Source of the DNA: JBLHZY01 sp050633265
GTDB taxonomy: Bacteria > Pseudomonadota > Alphaproteobacteria > Rhodobacterales > Rhodobacteraceae
Length of the DNA stretch: 64,000 nt
Reading direction: 5' to 3'
NCBI GenBank assembly: GCA_050633265.1
Contig: JBOEGE010000001.1
Span: 310,001-374,000 of the forward strand
The position numbers and the translations under genes are program-made. Below are positions 18,714 to 27,383 of this stretch, piece after piece. Every line of letters begins with the position of its first letter. The stretch's first letter is position 1. The notes under the pieces were generated by a model. It was not told the DNA's origin and searched no databases. It was given only the letters and a program-made list of their open reading frames with translations.

Positions 18714-19262
18714 ATGAAAAACGGCCAGAAACTGCCCCAAGTGACCTTCCACACCCGCGTGCGCGATGAAGCCATCGGCGGCGACAATCCGTTCCGCTGG
18801 GAAGACAAAACAACCGCCGATTATTTCGATGGCAAACGGGTCGTTCTTTTTGCCCTGCCCGGCGCCTTTACCCCCACATGCTCGACCTATCAATTGCCCG
18901 GTTTTGAGGATGGTTTTGCCGATTTCAAAGCGCTCGGGATTGATGAAATCTATTGCCTTTCGGTCAACGATTCCTTCGTGATGAACCAATGGGCAAAGGC
19001 GCAAGGCATCAAAAACATCAAAGTCATCCCCGACGGCGCGGGCGAATTTACCCGCCGCATGGGCATGCTCGTGCGCAAGGACAATCTGGGCTTTGGCCTG
19101 CGCTCCTGGCGCTATGCGGCTGTGGTCAATAACGGCCAGATCGAAGCTTGGTTTGAAGAGCCCGGCCTCGCCGACAATCACGGCGAAGATCCCTATGGCG
19201 TCTCCTCACCAGAGACAGTTTTGAGCTATCTTTCGGAAGCCTCAAAAGAAGCGGCCGCATAA
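18714..19262 (+). CDS. Peroxiredoxin, Prx5 type
   Basis: 182 residues with the peroxidatic cysteine C56 in PGAFTPTCS, the signature of the Prx5/hybrid peroxiredoxin group, and the downstream R in GLRSWRYA. It reduces hydroperoxides using glutathione or thioredoxin. It is followed by a terminator and lies near oxyR/katA, so peroxide defence genes cluster here. Confidence 0.94.
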   Translation: MKNGQKLPQVTFHTRVRDEAIGGDNPFRWEDKTTADYFDGKRVVLFALPGAFTPTCSTYQLPGFEDGFADFKALGIDEIYCLSVNDSFVMNQWAKAQGIKNIKVIPDGAGEFTRRMGMLVRKDNLGFGLRSWRYAAVVNNGQIEAWFEEPGLADNHGEDPYGVSSPETVLSYLSEASKEAAA

Positions 19263-19283
19263 TACCGGTTTTGAGAAAACGTT

Positions 19284-19319
19284 AAACGGCTTGGCTGAGC
19301 GATCGGTTAGGCCGTTTTT
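19284..19319. terminator. Rho-independent terminator after peroxiredoxin gene
   Basis: AAACGGC arm, extended by a G-U-rich inner stem and a GCGA loop, closing with GCCGTTTTTC. It ends the plus-strand peroxiredoxin transcript. Confidence 0.8.
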
Positions 19320-19378
19320 CTTTGCGAGCGCAGCATGAGCACGCGAAATTTCGCACGCATAGCGGGGTTTCGCCATGC

Positions 19379-20317
19379 TCATAGCGGAACGCAGGCCTGC
19401 GCCCCCTGTTCAAGCAGCGCCGCCCCCGCCTCGGCCAGCAAATCGCCAAGCTCGCCAAACCATCCCGCCTCCTCATTGCTTTTGCGCCGCACCAAAGCGA
19501 TCCTGCGCCGCGGCTCGGGCGCGCGAAACCGCATCAAAGCAAGCGAAGGCGCGGCTTGGCTTTCTGTCCGAAGGGCGATCTGCGGCAAAAACGTAAGCCC
19601 AAACCCTTCGGCCACAAGCCCGGCCAATGTCGCCAAAGACGAGGCCCCCAGATCAACCCGCGCGCCGCGCCGATCCAGCCCGCAAACCTCAAGCGCCTGA
19701 TCCCCAAGGCAATGCCCCTCGTCGAGCAACAACAGTTGATCTTGGGGAATATGGGTTGGCCGCAACGCCTCGCCCTGCTCGCGCAAGCCCGCAATCCGCG
19801 CCGCCGATCCGGCCAAAACAAAGCGATCCTCAAACAGCGCGCGGACATCAAGCCCCGCCTCCGCAATCGGCAAGGAAAGCACCGCCGCATCAATCCGCCC
19901 TTGCGCCAATTCCGCAAGCAAAGTGGCGGTTTGGGCCTCGTGCACGCGGATATCGAGCGACAGATCAGCGGCGCGAATGCGGGTCAGCGCTTGGGGCAAA
20001 AGATAGGGCGCAATCGTTGGGATCACCCCCAAAGTCAGCCGCCCGGCCAGCCCGGATTGCAGCCGCACGGCCTGATGCAGGGCGCGGCTATCGGCCAAGA
20101 GCTTTTGCGCCCGTTCCAGCGCGATTTGCCCGGCGCGTGTGAGCCGAATATCGCGGGGCAATCTCTCGATCAATTGCGCGCCAAGGCGGGCCTCCAACTC
20201 TTTGATTTGAATGGATAAAGCCGGTTGCGAGATATTGACCTTGGCCGCAGCCGCACTAAAGGAGCGGGTTTCGGCGAGGGCTTCAAAATAGCTCAGCTGG
20301 CGCAGGGTGATATCCAT
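19379..20317 (-). CDS. oxyR: Hydrogen peroxide sensor OxyR (LysR family)
   Basis: 312 residues. The N-terminal LysR winged HTH (LRQLSYFEALAETRSFSAAA) is followed by a regulatory domain with the redox cysteine pair C203 and C212 in DEGHCLGDQALEVC, which matches the OxyR disulphide switch. Divergent from katA across 111 bp, it is the probable activator of that gene and maybe of the nearby peroxiredoxin. Confidence 0.93.
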   Translation of the reverse strand: MDITLRQLSYFEALAETRSFSAAAAKVNISQPALSIQIKELEARLGAQLIERLPRDIRLTRAGQIALERAQKLLADSRALHQAVRLQSGLAGRLTLGVIPTIAPYLLPQALTRIRAADLSLDIRVHEAQTATLLAELAQGRIDAAVLSLPIAEAGLDVRALFEDRFVLAGSAARIAGLREQGEALRPTHIPQDQLLLLDEGHCLGDQALEVCGLDRRGARVDLGASSLATLAGLVAEGFGLTFLPQIALRTESQAAPSLALMRFRAPEPRRRIALVRRKSNEEAGWFGELGDLLAEAGAALLEQGAQACVPL

Positions 20318-20428
20318 AAGGTGAGGATATAGCTATGCCTAAAAATTGCAATTTCTATTTATTCCAAACTGGGCGCATGATGGGGCCAACGCGAACACAC
20401 AGCCACACAGCAGCCATTGGAGGGCCCC
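20318..20428. promoter_or_regulatory. Divergent oxyR-katA promoter region with candidate OxyR sites
   Basis: The 111-bp gap has an A/T-rich centre with ATAGCTAT at 20329-20336 and a TTTCTAT element about 20 bases further on, resembling the ATAG/CTAT half-sites of OxyR operators. This is inferred from position and partial motif only. Confidence 0.45.
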
Positions 20429-21877
20429 ATGCCAAACGACAAAAGAATGACAACAACAGCCGGCGCACCCATCGCCGACAATCAAAACTCGATCACCGCC
20501 GGCGCGCGCGGCCCTGTGCTGCTGCAAGACTATGAATTGATTGAAAAACTCGCCCACCAAAACCGCGAGCGCATCCCCGAGCGGGTCGTGCATGCCAAGG
20601 GCTGGGGCGCGCAGGGCACCTTCACAGTGACCAATGACATCAGCCAATATTCCTGCGCGGATATCTTCTCAAAGGTCGGCAAAACCTGCGATATTCTCAG
20701 CCGCTGGTCGACCGTTGCGGGCGAGCTTGGCGCGGCAGATGCCGAGCGCGATGTGCGCGGCTTTTCGGTGAAATTCTACACAGATGAGGGCAACTGGGAT
20801 GTGGTGGGCAACAATACGCCCGTCTTTTTCGTGCGCGACGCGATCAAATTCCCCGATTTTATCCGCACCCAAAAGCGCCACCCAAAGAGCAACATGCGCT
20901 CGCCCGAAGCGATGTTCGATTTCTGGGCCGCGCAGCCCGAATGCATCCATCAGGTAACGATTCTAATGTCGGATCGCGGCATTCCGGTGAACCCAATGCA
21001 TATGCACGGCTACGGCAGCCACACCTATTCGATGTGGAATGCCAAGGGCAAGCGGCACTGGGTCAAGTTCCATTTCCGCAATCAGCAGGGCATCAAAAAC
21101 TACACCAACGAAGAGGCCGAAGCCCTGATCGGCAAAAACCGCGAGAGCTATCAAGAGGATCTGTTTGGCGCGATCGAAGCGGGCGATTTCCCCCGCTGGG
21201 AGCTCAACATCCAAGTGATGCCCGAGGCGGATGCAGAAAACGCGCCCTTCAACCCGTTTGATCTGACCAAAGTCTGGCCACATGCGGATTATCCGCTGAT
21301 CCCTGTTGGCATGTTGGAATTCAATCGCAATCCCGACAACTACTTCCAAATGATTGAAAACGCGGCCTTTAGCCCCTCAAACCGGGTGCCCGGCATCGGC
21401 TTTTCGCCGGATAAAATGCTGCAAGCGCGGGTGTTTTCCTATGCGGATGCGCATCGTCATCGCCTTGGCACCCATTACGAGGCCCTGCCCGCCAATGCGC
21501 CGAAAAACCCGGTTTATTCCTATCACAAAGACGGCGAGATGAACTTTATGGGCGCGCGCACCGGCCATATTGATGCCTATTACGAGCCCAACCAATATCA
21601 GGCCTCTGCCAAGCCCGATCCATCCGTGGCCGAGCCGCCTTTGCGGATCAATGGCGATGCGGATCGCTATGCTCAGCCCGAAACGGACGCGGATTATGTG
21701 CAACCTCGCGCGCTTTATGCAGAAGTCTTGAATGACGAAGAGCGCGCCCGCCTGCATCAGAATATGGCCGCCGCCTTTGGGCCTTGCTCGGCGTCCGTGA
21801 AGGAGCGTTGGCTTGCTGTGCTTGAAAAAGTGCACCCGGATTATGCAGCGGGTGTTCGCGCGGCGGATGCGGGCTAA
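20429..21877 (+). CDS. katA: Monofunctional haem catalase KatA
   Basis: 482 residues (small-subunit clade 3 size). GGAGGG lies four bases before the ATG at 20429; an upstream TTG is rejected. Distal His55 (ERVVHAKGWGAQG), Asn128 (VGNNTPVFFVRD) and the proximal Tyr motif (RVFSYADAHRHRLG) are present. It dismutates H2O2 in the cytoplasm. It is divergent from oxyR and followed by a strong terminator. Confidence 0.96.
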   Translation: MPNDKRMTTTAGAPIADNQNSITAGARGPVLLQDYELIEKLAHQNRERIPERVVHAKGWGAQGTFTVTNDISQYSCADIFSKVGKTCDILSRWSTVAGELGAADAERDVRGFSVKFYTDEGNWDVVGNNTPVFFVRDAIKFPDFIRTQKRHPKSNMRSPEAMFDFWAAQPECIHQVTILMSDRGIPVNPMHMHGYGSHTYSMWNAKGKRHWVKFHFRNQQGIKNYTNEEAEALIGKNRESYQEDLFGAIEAGDFPRWELNIQVMPEADAENAPFNPFDLTKVWPHADYPLIPVGMLEFNRNPDNYFQMIENAAFSPSNRVPGIGFSPDKMLQARVFSYADAHRHRLGTHYEALPANAPKNPVYSYHKDGEMNFMGARTGHIDAYYEPNQYQASAKPDPSVAEPPLRINGDADRYAQPETDADYVQPRALYAEVLNDEERARLHQNMAAAFGPCSASVKERWLAVLEKVHPDYAAGVRAADAG

Positions 21878-21897
21878 CCCTTTGCGATAAAGCAATA

Positions 21898-21931
21898 AAA
21901 AAGGGCGCAATCAGAAATGACTGCGCCCTTT
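21898..21931. terminator. Bidirectional terminator between katA and the DUF6456 gene
   Basis: AAAGGGCGCA and TGCGCCCTTT arms with a 12-base loop; it is preceded by an A-run, and the second arm ends in TTT. It lies between two converging genes. Confidence 0.85.
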
Positions 21932-21953
21932 GAATGATCGGCATCGCGCCCAC

Positions 21954-23078
21954 TCAGCCGATCAAATAGCTGCCGCCATGTTCTTCATAATGGCGCTTGA
22001 GCCGCTGCAACGCGATGCGCAGAACGATCTTGCCAGAGCGCGCCGACCAGCCCATCCGCTTCTCCGCCGCCTCCATCCCTTCCAGAAAACAACAGCAGCG
22101 CAGCGCCACATCGCCAAGCCCCGGCCCCAAATCCGCCAAAGCCTTGGCAACACGATCGCGCGCATCCGCCGGGCCGCGCGGGGCCTCCTTTGCTGTGCTA
22201 TTGCCAGCCGTGCCACCGGTTAGGAAATGATCCCAATTCTGCGCCACATTCGGCCCCATCTGCGCCAGCTCAAAATCCTCGCGCAAACGCTCCGCCGCAG
22301 CAACAAGATCAGGGCTCAAAAACGGGCTGCCATCGCGATCGCGGCGGCGCGACAAGGTTTGAACCGGGCTTTCGGCCACATTATAACGAACCCGCTTTGG
22401 CTTTTCGCCCGAAACCTGCGCGCCGAATTCGGCCTCGTCCCAAGCACTATCAAATTGCGCCGGTGCTTCGCCAAATCCCGCCCGCGCGCTTTCATCCGCC
22501 GCAAGCAATTGGCGCAGCGCCGTGCGGCCCGCCGCTGTGATATGATAACGGGTGATCCGCCCTTGCGGCCCGCAGGCGATCCACTCTTTAAGCGCCAAAG
22601 CCTGCGCAATCGCGCGCTCTAAAACGGCCGTGCGGGTCGTGCGCCCATCGGGCAGATCGCGCACAACAACAGCTTTGTCCATGTCTTTGGCAACGGCCAA
22701 ACAGGCGCCAGGCTCGCTCAGCCTGCGCAAAATACGGCGCGCCTCGCGATCAATCGTCGCTTGATCCGGCGTATCGTTTGAATGGGGCGTCTGGTCATTC
22801 ATTGAAAGGGTATCCTCGCTCAGTTGTCCTGCGGATGCAGAAAGGTCTTTGCGATTGATACGGCCCAGGCGGTTCAGCGCTTCATCGACGAGCGGATCGT
22901 CGCGGCGCGCTTCAACCTTATGCACTTGGCGCATGATTGTTGAGGCATGGCAGCCCGCCTCGCGCGCCAAAGCGCGGATTGAGCAGCCCATTTCGGTATG
23001 CACCAGGTAATTTTTGGCCTCGACCGGAACCCAGTTTGGCAAACTCGGCACGGCAGGTAGTTCATATCCAGCATTCAT
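21954..23078 (-). CDS. DUF6456-type helix-turn-helix protein
   Basis: 374 residues from the ATG at 23078, with GGGGG upstream; the frame is open to 23126. The N-terminal part (residues ~20-60) contains an HTH-like stretch (SIRALAREAGCHASTIMRQVHKV). The middle is a winged-helix-like region (ITRYHITAAGRTALRQLL), and the C-terminal ~130 residues match my memory of DUF6456 (SPDLVAAAERLREDFELAQ, DRVAKALADLGPGLGDVALRCCC). A DNA-binding regulator is likely; the target is unknown. It is divergent from the DUF6477 gene across 280 bp containing an inverted repeat. Confidence 0.85.
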   Translation of the reverse strand: MNAGYELPAVPSLPNWVPVEAKNYLVHTEMGCSIRALAREAGCHASTIMRQVHKVEARRDDPLVDEALNRLGRINRKDLSASAGQLSEDTLSMNDQTPHSNDTPDQATIDREARRILRRLSEPGACLAVAKDMDKAVVVRDLPDGRTTRTAVLERAIAQALALKEWIACGPQGRITRYHITAAGRTALRQLLAADESARAGFGEAPAQFDSAWDEAEFGAQVSGEKPKRVRYNVAESPVQTLSRRRDRDGSPFLSPDLVAAAERLREDFELAQMGPNVAQNWDHFLTGGTAGNSTAKEAPRGPADARDRVAKALADLGPGLGDVALRCCCFLEGMEAAEKRMGWSARSGKIVLRIALQRLKRHYEEHGGSYLIG

Positions 23079-23190
23079 TGATTTTCCCCCAATGATCTTC
23101 AAGCAGCATGTGCTGCATTCCAGCATTTCAGCTCACCCTCCTACATGTCGTGACGCATGTTTTGGCAGCGGAGGTTTGCCAGAGCCAATA

Positions 23191-23205
23191 ACAACCTAAG
23201 GTTGT
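23191..23205. promoter_or_regulatory. Inverted repeat in the DUF6456/DUF6477 divergent promoter
   Basis: ACAACCT-A-AGGTTGT is a perfect dyad with a one-base centre. A half copy (CTTAGGTTGTG) lies at 23314-23324, nearer the DUF6477 start. The spacing suits a dimeric repressor, perhaps the DUF6456 HTH protein itself. Confidence 0.5.
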
Positions 23206-23358
23206 ATTTATTACCTGAGCGTTAATATCTATCGCGATCTCTATGATTGTTTCTACTTTATAAACATATCAGTAAGGGATCGAACGCCCCAAAACGGGGA
23301 TACGCAACACCCGCTTAGGTTGTGCAAACGTGGTTTCAGCAATTAGGAGGACCACCCA

Positions 23359-23652
23359 ATGAAAGACGTCGCAACCCTGCTCGCATCCCTACGCCGCCCG
23401 CGCCTTTTGATCCGCGCCGCCCGCTTTGGCCTTGATGAATATGATCGCACACGTGATCTCAAACGCTTGATCAGCGCGATCAGCCCGCCGCCCCCCGCAA
23501 AGGCCGTCACCCGGCTGATGGATGAAGAAGCGCGCCTAGAAGAAACGCGCAAAACCGGCGATGCGAGCTACTCGGTTTCGCGCCATGTTGAGATCCTGAT
23601 CGCCATCATGGGCGAGGCGCGCCTTTTGCCGCAAAAAGAGGCCGCAGCCTAA
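23359..23652 (+). CDS. DUF6477 family protein, 97 aa
   Basis: Begins MKDVATLLASLRRPRLLIRAARFG and continues with basic, helical sequence ending in SVSRHVEILIAIMGEARLL. AGGAGG lies well placed before the start. From memory the family is confined to Rhodobacterales and its function is unknown. It is divergent from the DUF6456 gene, and a perfect terminator follows. Confidence 0.85.
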   Translation: MKDVATLLASLRRPRLLIRAARFGLDEYDRTRDLKRLISAISPPPPAKAVTRLMDEEARLEETRKTGDASYSVSRHVEILIAIMGEARLLPQKEAAA

Positions 23653-23668
23653 AGCCAAATCACATACC

Positions 23669-23703
23669 AAAAGCGGCGCCCGGATGAACTGGGCGCCGCT
23701 TTA
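23669..23703 (+). terminator. Rho-independent terminator after DUF6477 gene
   Basis: AAAGCGGCGCCC, a 9-base loop, GGGCGCCGCTTT, then TATATTAAT. The 12-bp stem is perfect. Confidence 0.88.
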
Positions 23704-23739
23704 TATTAATCTCTATCATTCGATCAAATCGCGAAATAA

Positions 23740-25278
23740 TCAGCCGATTTCGTCGGGCATTTCGCCTTTGCGCCGCGCCACATATTCATCGAGCCCGTCC
23801 TTGATGCCCTGATCCAATGCAGGCGCCTGAAAGCCCGCCAAAAGCTTGGCAACCCGATCAGAGGCAAGCATCTGCGTGTCGCGCGCGCCCTCTTCTTCCC
23901 AAGTCTCAAATGGTTTGTAATCAAACACTTCCGAGCGCCAAAAGGCCGACTTGTAGTTTGATTGCGTATGTTCGCAGCCAAGGAAATGCCCGCCGGGCCC
24001 GACCTCGCGCAGCGCATCCATCGCTTGGGCATTTTCCGACATATCAATCCCAGAAGCGAGCTTTTGCAGCGCCCCAAGCTGATCCGCATCCATCACGAAT
24101 TTCTCATAAGAACTCACCAAGCCGCCCTCGAGCCAGCCACAGGCATGGAGCATGAAATTGACCCCGGAAAACAGCGCCGTGTTCAGCGTATTTGCGGTCT
24201 CATAGGCGGCCTGCGCATCGGGGAGTTTTGAGCCATTGAATGCGCCACCCGAACGATAGGGCAGGTTCAGCCGCCGGGCCAATTGCCCGGCCCCATAAGT
24301 GATCTGGCTTGCCTCAGGTGTCCCGAAGGTCGGAGCGCCGGAATTCATATCAATCGAAGTCACGAATGCGCCGAAAATCACCGGTGCGCCTTTGCGGATC
24401 AGCTGGCTATAGGCAACCCCTGCCATGACCTCGGCCAAGACCTGCGCCAATGTCCCCGCGACCGTGACAGGCGCCATCGCCCCACCAACAATAAACGGCG
24501 AAATAATGCAGGCCTGCCCGGCCCGCGCATAGACCTCAAGCGCGCCCATCATCGTCGCGTCAAAACTTAACGGGGAGTTAATGTTAATCAGGCTCGTCAT
24601 GACTGTATTTTCGTTAACAAACGACTCACCAAAGAGAATTTTGCACATCTCAACACTGTCCGCCGCGCGGCTTGGATCGGTCACCGAGCCCATAAACGGC
24701 TTATCGGACAGCTCCATATGCGCGCGCACCATATCCAAATGGCGCTTGTTCACCGCCACATCCGTCGGCTCGCACAGCGTCCCGCCGGAATGGTGCACAT
24801 GTTTGGACATATAGCCAAGCTTCACAAAATTGCGGAAATCCTCAATCGTCGCATAGCGCCGCCCGCCGGAGGCATCGCGCACAAAAGGCGGGCCATAAAC
24901 CGGCGCCAAAACAAGACTGCGCCCGCCAATCTCAACATTGCGCTCAGGATTGCGCGCGTGCTGGGTGATCGAGCTGGGGGCCGTTGCGCATAATTTTCGC
25001 GCCAATCCGCGCGGAATATGCACCCGATCGCCGCGCACATCCGCCCCCGCTTCGCGCCAGCGCGCCAAAGCCGCAGGGTTTTCGCTAAAGGTAACGCCGA
25101 TTTCCTCGAGAATCGTCTCCGCATTGGCCTCGATAATCTCGATCGCCTCGGAGGAGAGCATATCCACATTGGGCACTTGGCGCTGAATATAGGGCGCGGC
25201 CTCGATGCGCATGATGCTGCGCTCGGCCCGTCGCGCCGCCCCGCCGCCCGAACGGCCCCGCCGAATTGTCTCAACCAT
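23740..25278 (-). CDS. MttB-family (trimethylamine methyltransferase-like) protein, non-pyrrolysine
   Basis: 512 residues from the ATG at 25278, preceded by AGGAATC. The MttB fold is recognisable (NPERNVEIGGRSLVLAPVYGPPFVRD, MSKHVHHSGGTLCEPTDV, GAPTFGTPEASQITYGAGQLARR). The frame is continuous with no internal amber codon, so it is not a pyrrolysine enzyme. The wider family includes corrinoid methyltransferases for glycine betaine, carnitine and related quaternary amines, and the substrate here cannot be read from sequence. No corrinoid protein or reactivase gene is adjacent. A BCCT transporter lies 12.5 kb away. Confidence 0.9.
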   Translation of the reverse strand: MVETIRRGRSGGGAARRAERSIMRIEAAPYIQRQVPNVDMLSSEAIEIIEANAETILEEIGVTFSENPAALARWREAGADVRGDRVHIPRGLARKLCATAPSSITQHARNPERNVEIGGRSLVLAPVYGPPFVRDASGGRRYATIEDFRNFVKLGYMSKHVHHSGGTLCEPTDVAVNKRHLDMVRAHMELSDKPFMGSVTDPSRAADSVEMCKILFGESFVNENTVMTSLININSPLSFDATMMGALEVYARAGQACIISPFIVGGAMAPVTVAGTLAQVLAEVMAGVAYSQLIRKGAPVIFGAFVTSIDMNSGAPTFGTPEASQITYGAGQLARRLNLPYRSGGAFNGSKLPDAQAAYETANTLNTALFSGVNFMLHACGWLEGGLVSSYEKFVMDADQLGALQKLASGIDMSENAQAMDALREVGPGGHFLGCEHTQSNYKSAFWRSEVFDYKPFETWEEEGARDTQMLASDRVAKLLAGFQAPALDQGIKDGLDEYVARRKGEMPDEIG

Positions 25279-25466
25279 AGTGATTCCTCGCCTGCCGCTT
25301 TTCTCCATTGTTACGCAGCCAAGCCCGCGCAATTTGCAGCATTTCCGGCGCATCGCTCCAAAAAGGCGACATCCCGTCTGCCCAAAGCGCAAAACCCGCC
25401 CCCAAAGCCGCAGAATCCGCGCGCCCTCCCCTTGCGCCAAATCCGCGCGCGCCCTATTGCATTGCC

Positions 25467-27029
25467 ATGAGCAAAACATCCCATGACCGCCTTCTTATTA
25501 TCGACTTTGGTAGCCAGGTTACGCAGCTGATCGCGCGCCGCCTGCGCGAGCTGAATGTCTATTGCGAAATTCACCCCTATCAAAACGTCACAGATGCGTT
25601 TTTGGCCGAATTCGCGCCAAAAGCCGTGATCCTCTCGGGCGGGCCGGCTTCGGTACTGGATGAAAAATCGCCGCGCCCCCCAGCGAGCGTTTTCACTATC
25701 GGCGTGCCTGTTTTGGGCATCTGTTATGGCCAGCAAGTGATGATGCATATGCTGGGTGGCAAGGTCGAGCGCGGCCATGGCACGGCCGAGTTTGGGCGGG
25801 CCTATGTAACTCCAGAAGACTCCCGCATTGATCTGCTAAATGGTTGGTTTATCGAGGGAAAAGAGCAGGTCTGGATGAGCCACGGCGATCATGTTTCGGC
25901 CATTGCGCCGGGCTTTGAGGTGTTTGGAACCTCGCCCAATGCGCCCTTTGCGGTTACTGCCGATACCGCGCGCAATTTCTACGCCGTGCAGTTTCACCCA
26001 GAAGTCCATCACACGCCAAACGGCGCCACCCTTTATGAAAATTTCATCCGCAAGGCTGGGTTTTCCGGCGATTGGACGATGGAAGCCTACCGCGAGCAAG
26101 CGATCAAGGCGATCCGTGCACAGGTTGGCGACAAACAGGTGATTTGCGCGCTTTCCGGCGGGGTTGATAGCTCGGTCACGGCGATTTTGCTGCATGAGGC
26201 GATTGGCGATCAGCTCACGTGCGTCTTTGTCGATCACGGGCTCTTGCGGCTGAATGAAGCGGCCGAAGTCGTTAAGATGTTCCGCGAAAGCTACAACCTC
26301 AATCTGATCCACGCCGATGAAAGCGATCTCTTCTTGGGCAAGCTTGAGGGCGTCTCTGACCCCGAAACCAAGCGCAAAATCATCGGCGGGCTCTTCATTG
26401 ATGTGTTCCAGAAATACGCCAATGATATTGAAGGCGCTGAGTTCCTTGCCCAGGGCACGCTTTATCCAGATGTCATTGAATCCGTTAGCTTTTTTGGCGG
26501 CCCTTCGGTTACGATCAAATCCCATCACAACGTTGGCGGCCTGCCCGAAAAGATGGGTCTCAAGCTGGTCGAACCGCTGCGCGAATTGTTCAAAGACGAG
26601 GTGCGCGCGCTTGGCCATGAGCTTGGCTTGCCCGCCTCTTTCATCGGGCGCCATCCGTTCCCTGGCCCCGGCCTTGCGATCCGCTGCCCCGGCGAGATCA
26701 CCCGCGAAAAGCTGGAAATTCTGCGCAAAGCCGATGCGGTTTACATCGATCAGATCCGCAAACACGGGCTTTACGATGAGATCTGGCAAGCCTTCGTGGC
26801 GATCCTGCCGGTGCGCACTGTTGGCGTGATGGGCGACGGGCGAACATATGATTTCGCCTGCGCATTGCGCGCGGTCACTTCCGTTGATGGGATGACGGCC
26901 GATTATTACCCTTTCAGCCATGAATTCCTTGGCGAAACCGCGACCCGGATCATCAACGAGGTCCAAGGGATCAACCGCGTCACCTATGATATCACCTCAA
27001 AACCGCCCGGCACGATTGAATGGGAATAG
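25467..27029 (+). CDS. guaA: GMP synthase (glutamine-hydrolysing) GuaA
   Basis: 520 residues from the ATG at 25467 (MSKTSHDRLLIIDFGSQ); the open frame upstream overlaps the mttB-like leader and is rejected. A class I glutamine amidotransferase domain with C86 in GICYGQQ precedes an ATP pyrophosphatase domain with SGGVDSSV and a C-terminal dimerisation domain ending SKPPGTIEWE. It converts XMP to GMP. Size and ends are canonical. Confidence 0.98.
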   Translation: MSKTSHDRLLIIDFGSQVTQLIARRLRELNVYCEIHPYQNVTDAFLAEFAPKAVILSGGPASVLDEKSPRPPASVFTIGVPVLGICYGQQVMMHMLGGKVERGHGTAEFGRAYVTPEDSRIDLLNGWFIEGKEQVWMSHGDHVSAIAPGFEVFGTSPNAPFAVTADTARNFYAVQFHPEVHHTPNGATLYENFIRKAGFSGDWTMEAYREQAIKAIRAQVGDKQVICALSGGVDSSVTAILLHEAIGDQLTCVFVDHGLLRLNEAAEVVKMFRESYNLNLIHADESDLFLGKLEGVSDPETKRKIIGGLFIDVFQKYANDIEGAEFLAQGTLYPDVIESVSFFGGPSVTIKSHHNVGGLPEKMGLKLVEPLRELFKDEVRALGHELGLPASFIGRHPFPGPGLAIRCPGEITREKLEILRKADAVYIDQIRKHGLYDEIWQAFVAILPVRTVGVMGDGRTYDFACALRAVTSVDGMTADYYPFSHEFLGETATRIINEVQGINRVTYDITSKPPGTIEWE

Positions 27030-27104
27030 GCGCGTAATCCGCTTCCCTTTTGCCGCGCGCTTGGCCTAACCTCGCGCAGGGCAAACGCCTGTTTGGGGGA
27101 TTTG

Positions 27105-27383
27105 ATGCCTAAAATCATGCTGCGCGGCGCGCTTCTTTGCATGCCTGAAGAAATCGAGCTGGTGCTTGGCGCCCTGCCCGATCACATCCGCAAAACCCGG
27201 GCGGAACCGGGCTGTATTGCCTTTTCTGTCAGCCAGTCGGATGAGGATCCCTGCCGCTTTGATGTGGCCGAGGTCTTTGCCAATCGCGCCGCGTTTGAGG
27301 CCCATCAGACCCGCACCCGCGCCTCCGAATGGTTTGCCCAAACCGGCCAAATCAAACGCAAATATGAGATTTCAGAGGGATGA
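27105..27383 (+). CDS. Antibiotic biosynthesis monooxygenase-fold protein (YgiN-like)
   Basis: 92 residues from the ATG at 27105, with GGGGGA upstream. An EPGCIAFSVSQSDEDP / FDVAEVFANRAAFEAHQTR pattern marks the ABM dimeric alpha-beta barrel used by quinol monooxygenases and haem-degrading enzymes. The true substrate is unknown. Its TGA overlaps the next gene's ATG by four bases. Confidence 0.82.
   Translation: MPKIMLRGALLCMPEEIELVLGALPDHIRKTRAEPGCIAFSVSQSDEDPCRFDVAEVFANRAAFEAHQTRTRASEWFAQTGQIKRKYEISEG

Noticed and set aside
24567..24581. TTAA-CGGGGAG-TTAA, an exact CtrA-type box
   Set aside because: It lies inside the MttB-family coding sequence, far from any start, and the bases are explained by the codons for L-I-N-I-N-S-P-L.
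25836..26966. 376-codon minus-strand frame opposite guaA
   Set aside because: Shadow of the canonical GuaA frame; no ribosome binding site or family features.
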